NCBI GenBank assembly: GCA_030374765.1
Contig: JARGXX010000088.1
Span: forward strand, 1,736,001 to 1,800,000
Direction: 5' to 3'
Origin: Agarophyton chilense
Taxonomy: Eukaryota > Rhodophyta > Florideophyceae > Gracilariales > Gracilariaceae
DNA length: 64,000 nt
Position numbers and translations under genes: made by a program. Of the stretch, positions 55,375-64,000 are shown piece by piece; position 1 is the first letter of the stretch, and each line of letters opens with the position of its first letter. The notes beneath the pieces are model-generated. The model made no database searches, was not told where the DNA came from, and worked only from the letters and a program-made list of their open reading frames with translations.

Positions 55375-55743
55375 TTACTTAGCACCGCCACCTGGACGAG
55401 ATCCTCCAGATTTGTCACCGCCATGAGAGCGATACCTATCACCATGTCGCGCAGTGACGCGCTGGGTTCTCATAATCTTGGCCCTCGGGCGAACTGTCTT
55501 CCTGTGCACAGCGCAGGACACGCAGTAGTGTAGCTTGATGTAGAACTTTGGAAGCTCATAGGCATCGATGATGCAGGCCTCGTTAAGATCGCGAAGAGAG
55601 GATTTGTCCACGATGTTACGAACGGTAAAACGCTTGATGGCCTTGTCCTTTGATGGTTTACTACCACAGCCGTCGCAGACGACTAGGCGGGTATGATTAC
55701 GGCCATGGCGATTGCGGCCGTGATTGCGACGTTTCACGGTCAT
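55375..55743 (-). CDS. RPS26: 40S ribosomal protein eS26 (RPS26)
   Basis: 122 codons, one exon, ATG at 55743 (TVKRRNHGRNRHGRN follows). The longer open frame upstream starts from a non-ATG codon and is dropped because eS26 proteins begin with this basic segment. Landmarks: VVCDGCGSKPSKDKAIKRF and LHYCVSCAVHRKTVRPR give the two CxxC zinc ligands; YELPKFYIKLHYC is the conserved strand; the C-terminal GG/RG-rich tail (GDKSGGSRPGGGAK) is typical. It sits at the mRNA exit channel of the small subunit. The length matches the family (about 110-125). Confidence 0.95.
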   Translation of the reverse strand: MTVKRRNHGRNRHGRNHTRLVVCDGCGSKPSKDKAIKRFTVRNIVDKSSLRDLNEACIIDAYELPKFYIKLHYCVSCAVHRKTVRPRAKIMRTQRVTARHGDRYRSHGGDKSGGSRPGGGAK

Positions 55744-56415
55744 GTTTTCTTCGTGCCGATCGACTCTCCTGGGGAGAAGAGAGATTTCAAGCGGGACGGG
55801 AAGCTGGTGGGCGATGTTGAGGAAGGGGGGGGCACACGTTGGGTCTTTGCTATGGCGGGCGACGTCGGCGACCGACGCGACCGGGCACACGTGGGGCACG
55901 GGGACGCAATGCTGAGCGCTCGGTGACCATGGCGGCATTTTCGAACGCATCCACATGGCCGGTCTGAACCACCTGGCACGGCCACAGATTTGTTTTCTCA
56001 TAATATAATTATCTGAATTTTTTGCAATTCGTGATTTATTAAAAAAAAAGGCACAGCCCATATAGCGCTGTGCTTTCCACCTCTCCGGGCGCAATGTCCT
56101 TCATATGTACAGGGCAAAGACCTGGGTCAACGGCCGTTGGGGCAGCATGTTTGATTTGGTGTCGTCATATTTGGGTTGTGCTTCGTGGCGCGGTATTGCT
56201 CGCCCCGCGATTCTGGGTTCTTGTGCTCTCAGACTGGCTCTGACCCACCGCAATCGATACGTCGCGCTTCTCAAATTCTCCGTCAGCGCGGGCGCCGCCT
56301 TTGTAACGCTTACGCAACCTTTGTATTTTTATCCTTCCACTACGGCGCTGTCACTGAATCTCTCTGAGGCCCTGTAGCTGAGGACTTCTACTACCTGCTT
56401 TACCTTCTCTCAACC
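55744..56415. promoter_or_regulatory. Divergent promoter region, eS26/UBLCP1
   Basis: A 672-base head-to-head gap. A frame with an ATG (56105-56377, plus, 90 codons) is open but has no recognisable domain and is probably leader sequence of UBLCP1. An A-run (56040-56049) lies in the middle. Confidence 0.4.
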
Positions 56416-57567
56416 ATGGCTACCAATATAACACAACCTCGGCTAGAACCAGAAATCCAGGCGTTGCCACCAACCGCCAATGTGGCCGATAGTGCATATC
56501 AGTCGCAAGTTGCAACAGAAGACACAGAGCTGATAGAGGACGAACAGGAATTCTTCCTCCAGGTCAAATGGAAACGTTCCACTTACGTGATCGAATTCTC
56601 TCCCCAAGACACAGTCCTCGACCTCAAGGTAAGGCTGTTTGAACTCACAGATGTGTTACCAAAGCGTCAAAAGGTTCTTGGTCTCCCTTCGTCATCCGGT
56701 CGCCCACCAGTTGATTCCATGCCTCTGGGTCAGCTATCGCTTAAGCCTGACCAGAAGATTATGATGATTGGCACCCGTGAGGAAGATATCACTGCGCTCA
56801 ATAACGGTTTCTTGTCTCATCAACGAGAGCAATTGGATGAACTGGACGATGACACGGCCAACAACCCTGCCAAGTTACGACGTACGTTTAAGAACAAACT
56901 GGAGCGTCGCATCGAATCTACAGAGTTTCGCATTATAAACCCCCCTAGACCAGGAAAAAAATTGCTAGTTCTGGATCTGGACTACACCCTGTTCGACAGC
57001 AAAGGAAAGTCCTCGGCCATTGCCGACTGGGCACGCCCTGGTTTGCATCTATTTTTGGCATCTGCCTATCGTTCCTATGATATTGTCGTCTGGTCGCAAA
57101 CGTCCTGGCGCTGGTTAGAAGCCAAACTAACTGGCCTATCTATGTTGTTTTCCTCCAACTACAAACTATCGTTTGTACTAGACAGAAGCTCCATGTTCAG
57201 CGTCAAATTTCGGAGGGGCAATCTCACACATCGTCATGAGGTTAAAGCCTTGGAAATCATCTGGCGCCGTTTTCCCGAGTGGAATGCCACGAACACAGTT
57301 CATGTGGATGACCTTTCCAAGAACTTCGCGCTCAACCCTCAAAGCGGGCTGAAAATCCAGCCCTTCCGAGAAGCACATGTTTCACGTTACAACGACAGAG
57401 AACTCTACATGCTTAATGCATATCTGAATCTCATAGCCACAACAGTGGATGATTTCACAACCTTGAACCACAACGAGTGGAAATCGTACATCTGGAATAA
57501 CAACCCTGAAGCATTCATTGACGCACACGTCTGTCAAAACCAGGCAGAGAAAGCCCCAGACTCTTAA
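56416..57567 (+). CDS. UBLCP1: Ubiquitin-like domain-containing CTD phosphatase 1 (UBLCP1-like)
   Basis: 383 codons, one exon; the start context CAACCATGG is strong. An N-terminal extension of about 45 residues precedes a ubiquitin-like domain (about 46-122: FFLQVKWKRSTYVIEFSP, VLDLKVRLFELTDVLP, QKVLGL, KPDQKIMMIGT). The FCP1/HAD phosphatase domain follows from about 180 with the catalytic LLVLDLDYTLFDS (DxDxT), WARPGLHLFLASAYRSYDIV and VWSQTSWRWLEAKL, ending with VHVDDLSKNFALNPQSGLKI (acidic HAD motif). The usual DVDYT is DLDYT here, with both catalytic aspartates kept. UBLCP1 dephosphorylates the 26S proteasome subunit Rpt1 in the nucleus and lowers proteasome activity. Confidence 0.93.
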   Translation: MATNITQPRLEPEIQALPPTANVADSAYQSQVATEDTELIEDEQEFFLQVKWKRSTYVIEFSPQDTVLDLKVRLFELTDVLPKRQKVLGLPSSSGRPPVDSMPLGQLSLKPDQKIMMIGTREEDITALNNGFLSHQREQLDELDDDTANNPAKLRRTFKNKLERRIESTEFRIINPPRPGKKLLVLDLDYTLFDSKGKSSAIADWARPGLHLFLASAYRSYDIVVWSQTSWRWLEAKLTGLSMLFSSNYKLSFVLDRSSMFSVKFRRGNLTHRHEVKALEIIWRRFPEWNATNTVHVDDLSKNFALNPQSGLKIQPFREAHVSRYNDRELYMLNAYLNLIATTVDDFTTLNHNEWKSYIWNNNPEAFIDAHVCQNQAEKAPDS

Positions 57568-57954
57568 GCATTTAGATGGATGAAGACCAATATACGCTGC
57601 ACGATGTTTTTTGTTTTTGTATTCTTCGAGACTCTTCGTTACCGTGCGTCAAGATTCAAATCTACTGCACTGATGGACTGCTTGCGGAAATCAATAGTTC
57701 TTGTCATAACGTAATGATATATTACCCTTCTTGTCAGACGACTTCATTCGGAGTCGCCAGATGGTGCTGCATAGCCTTCGCTCTCTGCACTTTCCGAATC
57801 CTCGGAAAGTTCCTCACCACTCAGATCCGAGGGTAATTTGTCGGTGAGCTGTTTTACTGGCTTGGAAGTGCGACGCCTCAATCTGCCTCCTGCTTCAATT
57901 ATATTTCTGTTAGTTTGGAGAAGTGCACGGTGAAGAAAAACACGATAGCGGCTG
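57568..57954. other. Convergent 3' intergenic region
   Basis: The 3' ends of the UBLCP1-like and HIRIP3-like genes face each other; no other gene seen. Confidence 0.5.
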
Positions 57955-58764
57955 TTAGTACATCGAATAAAGCTTCAGCTCTGTACAGCATTTTTTTTGT
58001 ACAACGTACTTCACATCGAGGCCCTCAAGCTCCTTTTCTCTAGCGATCCGCTCGCGATGTTCGGAAACATCATGAGATGACATGCTGAGAGGGTTTGCGG
58101 CTTGTACCCCCTTTGAGTGGAGATATTGAACAATATTGTCATACTTTTCACGGGGGTCGACACCTCGTAGTTTCGCAGGTGGTACCGGACATCCAAGCTT
58201 ACGGCAGAGCTTTTTGAGCTGGTCTAGACGTGGTTGCTCGCGAGAATTAGGCTGAACATTTGTACGCTTCTGAACAGAGGTAGTTGTAGTCTTCTTTCGC
58301 CTGGGCTTCTGTTGAGACTCTGAGTCTGATTTCGATTCTGAATCTGAGCTTACAAACTTCCGAGCTCTCTTCTTCAATCGAGGCCTTAACTGTGAGTCAT
58401 CCTGGGTATCGACAGAGCCCCTATCAATTTTCGGTTTCAGTGGATTGACCTTGGGAATAGAATGGTCCGGTTTTTGTGTACGTTCAATTGATGACTCTTT
58501 CGTGGTATCCCGATTGGGCTGAAGCGCGGTGGCGGTTTCTGTTACAGCTGGTCCGGAACTGCTTTGAAGGACAACCTTGAGAGAAGCCTTTATAGTTTCT
58601 TTTATGGCACTGAAACCGCTTGGTTGAACTCGGTCGCCAAGTTCTTGAACAATACGCTCGCGTACAATTTTGCCAGTGATCTTGCTGAGGTCTTGGCCAA
58701 CGAGAACCTGGCGCACCATTGCTGTTATTTCGTCGTTTGATACTTCTGACTTCATGCTGGACAT
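57955..58764 (-). CDS. HIRIP3-like histone chaperone with DEK-C-type N-terminus
   Basis: 269 codons from ATG at 58764 (SSMKSEVSNDEI follows). The frame stays open upstream to 59115, but that text is unlike a protein of this family and its first codon is not ATG. Residues 1-60 (ITAMVRQVLVGQDLSKITGK, VRERIVQELG) resemble a DEK C-terminal-type helical domain. A Ser/Lys-rich middle carries nuclear-localisation-like runs (RLKKRARKF, KPRRKKTTTT). The C-terminal about 80 residues (LDQLKKLCRKLGCPVPPAKL, YDNIVQYLHSKGV, REKELEGLDVKYVV) follow the order of HIRIP3, an H2A-H2B chaperone that binds HIRA. It is most likely a nuclear chromatin factor. Confidence 0.65.
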   Translation of the reverse strand: MSSMKSEVSNDEITAMVRQVLVGQDLSKITGKIVRERIVQELGDRVQPSGFSAIKETIKASLKVVLQSSSGPAVTETATALQPNRDTTKESSIERTQKPDHSIPKVNPLKPKIDRGSVDTQDDSQLRPRLKKRARKFVSSDSESKSDSESQQKPRRKKTTTTSVQKRTNVQPNSREQPRLDQLKKLCRKLGCPVPPAKLRGVDPREKYDNIVQYLHSKGVQAANPLSMSSHDVSEHRERIAREKELEGLDVKYVVQKKCCTELKLYSMY

Positions 58765-59145
58765 TCTTCCGGGCCAGCAGGATATCTTTCTGTGATGAAG
58801 ATATAGAAGAGCAGGTGCTCCTGAGTATAAGCTAACCTTTAGCCCGGGATGAAATAAGGAGTTGTGCCGTGTCCCAGATATGGTTGCAATGGCGTTTGGA
58901 TTCGTTCCGCGTAGGAAGAGCATAAATCGGAACCGGCTGCATTCAGATTCCTCGATTTCTTGCAAATCAATTTGGCGTGAAACGCTAGCACAGGCGGAAG
59001 GCAAGTGCCCACTCGACACGATGTAGCAAAAGTAAAACTGACGACCAACCAAAGACCTGAGCTCTGACTGGTTTGAAACCGTGGGGATGGGGAATATCAG
59101 ACTGCACACACACACACGAAAGCCACGTGCAAAGCCTCAAGCACA

Positions 59146-59164
59146 GATACAGTGCGTTTCAAAA
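59146..59164 (+). repeat. Solo Tc1-like terminus
   Basis: GATACAGTGCGTTTCAAAA, 19 bases identical to the reverse complement at 11395-11413 beside the Tc1-like transposase. A TA precedes CAGTGCG. It lies just upstream of the HIRIP3-like gene. No partner end is seen nearby, and 59165-59465 has no other feature. Confidence 0.5.
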
Positions 59165-59465
59165 GCATATTGTAAACGTCATACCCGTTCAAGTTTAGTT
59201 TGGGGACACAACGCGGGTGGCTACAACCCAAGGGGACACAAGTAGTAGATATGCTCTAGAGAGTACCAGCCCAGGATAGGGCAAAGAAAAGAAGCCAATG
59301 AAAGACGACAAAAAGAATGAATGTAATGGGTAGGGAGTGCGAATGATAAAATGATCAATATATATGTGGCAGGCAGAAGCGAAGGTTAAAAGCGTGATTT
59401 AATAAATAAAATGTGTAAAGGCCTCTACCATGATTAAAGAACTGTATTTATATATCGCAAACGTT

Positions 59466-59903
59466 CTAGAAAATAGTATTGTTCTTCTTTCTAAGGCCGG
59501 CACAATGAAGACTACGTTTATTATGAACTCGAAGATCGTGGGCTTCGGGAAACTTGATATCGCATACAAAGCACCAGACATCTTTGTCTTTGTAAAAAGC
59601 GCGTCGTAGTGCATTTTGGTGCTTACGGCCGTCTTGGTGTACCTCTAATTGGCTTTTTATCTGCACGGTGATGCTGCAAACGACACAGCGCTTCAGGGAT
59701 AGTTTACGAGTTGAACGACGGCGGCGACGCTTCTCACGCTGAGTAACGACTCGAAAGATGTGGCGGGCGCGCAGGTTGCTAAGGGGTTTGGTAGAAGGCG
59801 AAGAGTCGGTGAGAGGTGTAGCTTCCATGGTGACGCTGACAGCTTCCAATTCCGAATCAGAACCTTGCACAGTTGAATATCCGCTCGAAAAAATTGAAGA
59901 CAT
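59466..59903 (-). CDS. Two-finger C2H2 (U1/matrin-type) zinc-finger protein
   Basis: 145 codons from ATG at 59903 (SSIFSSGYS follows); the two codons before it are not a start. After an acidic/Ser-rich N-terminus and a strongly basic stretch (REKRRRRRSTRKLSLKR), two fingers follow. Finger 1 is CVVC with 12 residues to H and 5 to H (ending EVHQDGRKH). Finger 2 is CFVC with 12 to H and 5 to H (ending RVHNKRSLH). The C-x2-C-x12-H-x5-H spacing is that of U1-C/matrin/JAZ-type fingers, which often bind structured or double-stranded RNA. The exact orthologue is not identified; a nuclear RNA-related role is likely. Confidence 0.75.
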   Translation of the reverse strand: MSSIFSSGYSTVQGSDSELEAVSVTMEATPLTDSSPSTKPLSNLRARHIFRVVTQREKRRRRRSTRKLSLKRCVVCSITVQIKSQLEVHQDGRKHQNALRRAFYKDKDVWCFVCDIKFPEAHDLRVHNKRSLHCAGLRKKNNTIF

Positions 59904-59908
59904 TGGCA

Positions 59909-59975
59909 CTATATGAAAGACAGAAAAAAGTCAGTACTTGCACACAATACCAAAAGAGGAGTGAAAGTCACTTAC
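59909..59975 (-). other. Candidate 5'-UTR intron of the zinc-finger gene
   Basis: On the minus strand GTAAGTGACTTTC starts and a pyrimidine-rich TTCTGTCTTTCATATAG ends a 67-base interval, with the start codon 6 bases after the acceptor. Good splice consensus at both ends; not proven. Confidence 0.5.
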
Positions 59976-60915
59976 TCTTGAACAAATTCTGAATAGCCGT
60001 AGAGTGTTAGCTCTTTGCCGTATCACGCGGATCTGTTAACAACAGGAGGTGCTTAACAGTCCTACGTGAGTGACGGGTTTGAAGAGCAACGTCTTCCAGG
60101 GAGGTTTTTCGGGACTTAAGTTTTTTCCGGAGCCTCCGGCGTGCAACCTCGTTATGAGTAGGAGTAATCCGCTTTCACGGCGACACCCGGAACGCCGGTG
60201 ATGCACCGGCGGGACCGGGTGCCATACACGTGGCCGCAGCGCCCGCGCGACACGTGGCCGCCAGATTGGCCCCTTTTGTTAGACCGACATTTAGCTATTT
60301 AGAATAGACTTTATTTATTGTATTCTACGGTGAGTACAGTACTTTGGCCGCCGGCCTCGCGGCCGCCAGTCCAGTAAAGTCTCCCCAACAAGGATGATCT
60401 TGGTCTTCCAGATCTTGGCTCTGGGTCGAACCGCCTGCGCCGATATACAACTCCTTACGGAGGGATTTCCCGTGGTGCACGGCTTTCCAACCCCCTTGGA
60501 CGTCCAAGCAGCCTTCGTGTGTTGGGTATCTATTCCCACTTTCGTGGTTCCGCCCGTGTATACGGTTTGCTACACCCGGCAGTGCCGGCTATTCCCGAGT
60601 CCCCTCTTGCGACTCGTGGTCAACCTCGCCCTTTTGCCTCCGTTCCCATTTTCCTTCCCTTTTCCTCCCCTTCATTGGGCAATTCCCGCTCTTGCGGCTC
60701 GCACTGACACCTGTCGTGCTCGCCACTCTCGTGGGTTTTGCCTCCTCAGAGGATACGCAAGCACCGCTTCAGCGGATATTCTCGGCTTCTTTCAGCCTCC
60801 CTGCGCCCGTCGCGACGGTTCGGCTCCGGCTTACACGCGGCATTGCGCGCCGATCCCTGGGAGGGCTCTACCGCGCCGGTTACCTCGTGAGAGGAAGATC
60901 CAGACGTCTTCGTAG
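59976..60915. repeat. LTR-like GC/CT-rich block upstream of the Harbinger transposase
   Basis: No coding domain. It shares a set of words, in the same neighbourhood, with the solo LTR at 40 kb: ATACACGTGGC, GATTGGCCCC and TTTGTTAGAxCG (60222-60286 versus 40211-40273). Both have a C/T-rich second half with many chance frames. It may be a diverged relative of that LTR, but the ends are not defined. The zinc-finger gene's promoter should lie in the first about 100 bases. Confidence 0.35.
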
Positions 60916-62119
60916 GTTTTCCCCCTTGGGGGCATTGTCCTACACGGCTACTTTGACGACGCGGCAAAATAGGGCGAAGACAAATTTATGCGGCGGTTCA
61001 GAATGCCACGGGACGTCTTCGACCGCGTCTACTAGCAATTGGATGGCAAAGGAATATTTGTGCGAAGGAAAGACGGACTGGGCAAAAGAGGAATTCATCC
61101 ACTGCAGCGTATCGTCGCAGCACTGCGCATGCTTGCATATGGAGTCGCTGCAGATGCGCTAGATGAGTATCTTCAAATGTCAGGCGTTCTGCCGTTTGAT
61201 TGTCGAGCAGTTTGGTGCGGAGTATATGCGCGAGCCGACCGAGCAGGACCTGAAACGTATCATGAAGATCAATGCTGCACGCGGGTTCCCCGGTTGCATT
61301 GGTAGTATAGATTGCCAGCACTGGGAATGGAAAAACTGTCCAGTCGCATGGGCTTACCAGTACAAGGGAAAAGAAAAAAAGCCTACAGTCGTCCTTGAAG
61401 CTATCTGTGATGCCGATCTATGGATATGGCATGCACATTTCGGTAGTCCCGGGTCGTGTAACGACTTAAACGTCTTGGATACATCAGCAACTATGCAGAA
61501 GATACGCGAGGGAGAGTTCCCTCCTTCGTTACCGTATAAGATAAACGGCACAACGCGTACAATGTTGTACTATCTCGCAGACGACATCTCCCCAAACTGG
61601 GCGATCTTTGCAAAAACAATCAAAGACGGAACCAACCCACAGGAATGTGCTTACTCAAGGGCTCAAGAAGCGTTCACGAAGGATATAGAGCGCGCATTTG
61701 GCGTCCTTGTAGCTCGCTTCAACATTCTGCAGAGGCCGTGCAGAATGTGGAAGCGAAAGGACATGGCATTCGTTATGAAGGGGTGCATAATACTACACAA
61801 TATGGTCGTTGAGGCTCGTAGAGACTTGTACGACAGCTGCATGAACGGTCTTATGCACTATGATGAGGCGGTCGCGATTTTCAGTAACGGTCAGTGCTTC
61901 AAATGGGAGTCTTTGGATGTTTCTCGAGAACTACTAGGCGACGCATTCGCGCGTCAGACTTGGTCTTCCATGGTCGCTTCACGTTGCTCCAGAATCGTCA
62001 GTAGCGTTGATCACTTCTCTCTGAAGCACGACCTCATCCAGCATATCTGGGCCCGTTCGAATAGACAGGAGGACCAGAGCATAGAAGGGGAAGTATTCAG
62101 AACGCACTCATTGCAGTAA
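60916..62119 (+). pseudogene. PIF/Harbinger transposase (HARBI1-like)
   Basis: From about 60916 one frame reads GGIVLHGYFDDAAK, TAG (60970), GEDKFMRRFRMPRDVFDRVY, TAG (61033), then RIVAALRMLAYGVAADAL. A frameshift near 61180 leads into an open 318-codon frame to 62119. That frame has FPGCIGSIDCQHWEWKNCPV (first Asp), WHAHFGSPGSCNDLNVLDTS (second Asp) and AFTKDIERAFGVLVARFNIL (Glu), the plant-type Harbinger DDE_4 nuclease. The three catalytic residues are intact, but two stops and one shift prevent full-length expression. It would cut element ends together with the SANT/Myb partner. Confidence 0.85.
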
Positions 62120-62169
62120 ATATTCATTTACTCATTAAGACAACGCCACAATGCGCAGCAAACGAAAGG

Positions 62170-62235
62170 GGGTCCGGGGGTTCTCCCCCGGCGTGGTGGG
62201 GGGGAGGGGCACGAACCCCCGAAAGAAATTTCGCA
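62170..62235. terminator. G/C-rich hairpin between convergent Harbinger ORFs
   Basis: GGTCCGGGGGTTCTCCCCCGG forms a short perfect stem. A longer G-run and a CCCCC (around 62198-62221) allow a second pairing. Its place between two facing genes suggests a 3'-end or replication-pausing structure. Confidence 0.35.
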
Positions 62236-62268
62236 AACGAGACTGTACTTCTGCCCTCCTAACGCTCC

Positions 62269-63174
62269 TCACGACCTCTCGGCGGGGCCCGCTGGGGATG
62301 CGGCTAACTCCTGCTCAGTACTCGTAGTCCGCGTTTCAGTCATCGTTTCTTGTGTAGGGCCTTGAGTGGCACTACTGACCTCGCTCTGGGCAAGACGAGC
62401 TCGTTTCTGGACGTTCGCAAGATATGTTTTGCGCAGCGCATCGAAGAATGCTTCCGTTTCCGGCTTCCCCTGGCATCCAGGGAGCGAGAATATGGCTATG
62501 GCGTTCTTCTCTTCCAGTATTTCTGATTTGCGCTTCGAAGATGATGCCAAGGATCGGACAGCCTGCGTGCGCAATTTCTCCTGCTTGATAATCTTTGCGC
62601 TGCGACTTCCTATTCCGAAACGATCATCTGCTTTACGTTGAGGCTTCCTCGGTGTACTACGTGGTGACAGCTCTCTAGAGCTATCGCCGTCATCTTGTAC
62701 TTGGTCACCGCTCTGAGAGGATTCTGTGGATGGCGGAGCACACCACTTAGGGTGTTGGCGAAGCACCTTCCAAGCATCAAATTAAAGCCACTTTCTCACA
62801 TCAAAGTCCTTAAAATCGTAGGACATATTGTTCGTCTTTCCAAGATGGATACTCACCGCCATTGCGGCCACGTTCATTTCTGATACCCCAGTCGAGTTTT
62901 ATGCCTGCGCTCTACACATTGCAACCCGAAATTTCTGAACATCTGCAGACATGTCGGAGAAGTGTTGCGCAATGCTGTTTGTTGTTCGAGATCCATACCT
63001 ACCTTCCGGCACGCAGGATGGCTCTGGCCCAAGTTCGATGAAGCGCCGTTTGACTGTATTCATAAACACTTTTCGTGTTTGATCTACACCAGCGATGGGG
63101 TCTTCTGAATCTGCCACCCACGCCTTGGCGAGCGTTCGGTTCTCCAACAGGTCCCAGCTCTTCCCACGACCCAT
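62269..63174 (-). pseudogene. SANT/Myb-like accessory protein of PIF/Harbinger
   Basis: ATG at 63174 (GRGKSWDLLENRTLAKAW follows). The trihelix/SANT-like domain continues VADSEDPIAGVDQTRKVF, KRRFIELGPE, TTNSIAQHFSDMSADVQKF, as in Harbinger ORF1 proteins. The same frame continues through TAA stops at 62901-62899 and about 62784-62782, linking NVAAMAVSIHLG and AWKVLRQHPKWCAPP to a Ser/Gln-rich C-terminal part with EEKNAIAIFSLPG. The protein normally binds the element's subterminal DNA and imports the transposase into the nucleus. Short introns removing the stops cannot be excluded. Confidence 0.75.
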
Positions 63175-63520
63175 AATAGCGAGGGAATGGCTGAGCTCGG
63201 AAGTGGCGGAGGAGGTGAGGGCAACGGAAGGAGCAAGGGTTTTTGTTGCGGAGCAGAACGTGCAAGGGTGTTTGTGTTTTGGAACGGGCGGTTGGCGCCA
63301 AAACGTTTCTTGGCTGTCCAATCACGAGAGCCATACTGGCATATCTATTCGTTCCATTAGATTCACTTCAGCCTCTATTGGGGGGTCCAATAGAGGAAAT
63401 TTGGCATCTAAAGAAAAGGGAAATGAAAAGGATAGATTTCATTTCCCGCGGTAGAGTTGCATTTTGCCCCGCGGCATGAAAATCCTGGATAGATTTACTG
63501 CGGTAGAGATGCTCTAACAG

Positions 63521-63748
63521 TTGGATGATCTGATATGTTCTGACAAGAAACGCCTGTTAATTGACTTCAACGGCCATTGGGCTTTCTGTGCGAATATCCC
63601 ACTGAATCTTTCCCACAGAACGCTCTCAGTTTGGAAATCATCAGGGCTCCCGAGCACCAAAGCGAAGGTCAAGTCTGATACAACGATACTCTATAAATAA
63701 TGTATACAACCCGTAACTTGAAAACTGTCACCAGAACCAGTGAGCACC
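63521..63748. promoter_or_regulatory. Promoter region of the MON1-like gene
   Basis: A TATAAATAA word at 63692-63700 lies about 50 bases upstream of the start codon. Confidence 0.5.
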
Positions 63749-64000
63749 ATGTCGTCGGAGAAAGACGAGTCGTTTTGGGCCCGAATGAACCACGCATCTT
63801 CTGAGCATGATCTACCTCAAATGTCTGCAACGCCCAAGGCGCCAGTCATCGCCCCCCTCGAAATCGTAATCTGCACGCACGCCGGAAAGCCTCTTGCAAA
63901 CTACACATTTCCTCACGAACTTCCTCAACGCCCATTACAGTCATTGGGTACACTATCGGCCGCCCTCGTTGCATTTCAAGCTCAAAATGCGGTTCGCGAT
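63749..64000 (+). CDS. MON1-like vacuolar fusion protein, N-terminal part (runs off the window)
   Basis: From ATG at 63749 (SSEKDESFWARMNHASS follows) the frame is open for 84 codons to the window edge. After a short acidic/polar leader, LEIVICTHAGKPLANYTFP then LQSLGTLSAALVAFQAQ matches the first longin-domain strands of MON1 ('HVFxLSxAGKPIYxRYG' and 'MGVxxALVSFVE'). MON1 with CCZ1 is the exchange factor for Rab7 on late endosomes and vacuoles. Only the first strands are visible, so the call is tentative. Confidence 0.55.
   Translation, partial: MSSEKDESFWARMNHASSEHDLPQMSATPKAPVIAPLEIVICTHAGKPLANYTFPHELPQRPLQSLGTLSAALVAFQAQNAVRD

Larger units (their letters stand above)
60916..63520. mobile_element. 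PIF/Harbinger DNA transposon
   Basis: It encodes both proteins of the superfamily in convergent orientation: the DDE transposase (+, to 62119) and the SANT/Myb-like protein (-, 63174-62269). The right end is marked by a pair of CCGCGGTAGAG / CTGCGGTAGAG words and ends GGTAGAGATGCTC followed by TAA, compatible with a Harbinger terminus and 3-bp TAA/TTA target site. The left terminus is not found, so the true left boundary may be 5' of 60916. Both ORFs carry stops. Confidence 0.75.

Noticed and set aside
55744-56094. 117-codon N-terminal extension of eS26
   Set aside because: Non-ATG start and atypical sequence; eS26 proteins begin at the 55743 methionine.
58765-59115. N-terminal extension of the HIRIP3-like protein
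   Set aside because: Starts at a non-ATG codon, and the text has no resemblance to the family, whose domain begins right at the 58764 ATG.
1-64000. CRISPR array, bacterial operon signals or plasmid origin
   Set aside because: No regularly spaced repeats, Shine-Dalgarno-led gene strings or bacterial genes; all genes and transposons are eukaryotic in type.

Overview
The window looks like a repeat-rich nuclear region of a eukaryote with compact, nearly intron-less genes: a single-exon Pumilio gene of 1,197 codons, single-exon UBLCP1, BRX1, NDRG-like and eS26 genes, and one 164-bp GT-AG intron in an AIG1/GIMAP-like GTPase gene. Intron-poor islands set among chromovirus, tyrosine-recombinase and PIF/Harbinger elements would suit a florideophyte red alga such as a Chondrus relative. 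That placement is an inference; no marker in the window proves it.

Layout. About 0.5-42 kb is a transposon graveyard. From left to right: a decayed Ty3/gypsy element (0.5-4 kb) with a foreign block inside its RT; an LTR-like stretch (5.9-6.4 kb); a decayed gag-like reading frame (6.8-8.1 kb); a long inverted-repeat element (8.3-9.5 kb); a broken Tc1/mariner transposase (10.3-11.4 kb); a minus-strand chromovirus (about 14.9-25.3 kb) split inside its RNase H by a plus-strand DIRS-like tyrosine-recombinase retrotransposon (about 18.6-23.5 kb); decayed PIF/Harbinger pieces (25.3-29 kb); and a nearly complete 12-kb plus-strand chromovirus with both LTRs (29.46-41.53 kb). The 3' LTR of the last element contains a solo LTR flanked by a perfect 5-bp duplication.

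From 43 kb the window is a gene island: NDRG-like (+), AIG1/GIMAP-like GTPase (-), BRX1 (-), Pumilio (+), ribosomal protein eS26 (-), UBLCP1 phosphatase (+), HIRIP3-like histone chaperone (-) and a two-finger C2H2 protein (-). A PIF/Harbinger element with convergent transposase and SANT/Myb ORFs follows (60.9-63.5 kb), then the start of a MON1-like gene that runs off the right edge. BRX1 and PUF diverge from a shared GC-rich 1.1-kb gap. eS26 and UBLCP1 diverge from a 0.67-kb gap, and UBLCP1 and the HIRIP3-like gene converge.

The most interesting signal is that both chromoviruses carry a long reading frame on the strand OPPOSITE to gag-pol, placed between the integrase-chromodomain end and the 3' LTR side. 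In the 29-41 kb element it is 653 codons with a true ATG (761 if a single TAA is passed), and it is uninterrupted although gag-pol is broken many times. In the 15-25 kb element it is about 410 codons with one stop and an AATAAA 40 bp downstream. The two look distantly alike by eye, which suggests a conserved antisense accessory gene of these elements. The LTR of the 12-kb element also contains four perfect hairpins placed end to end without spacers.
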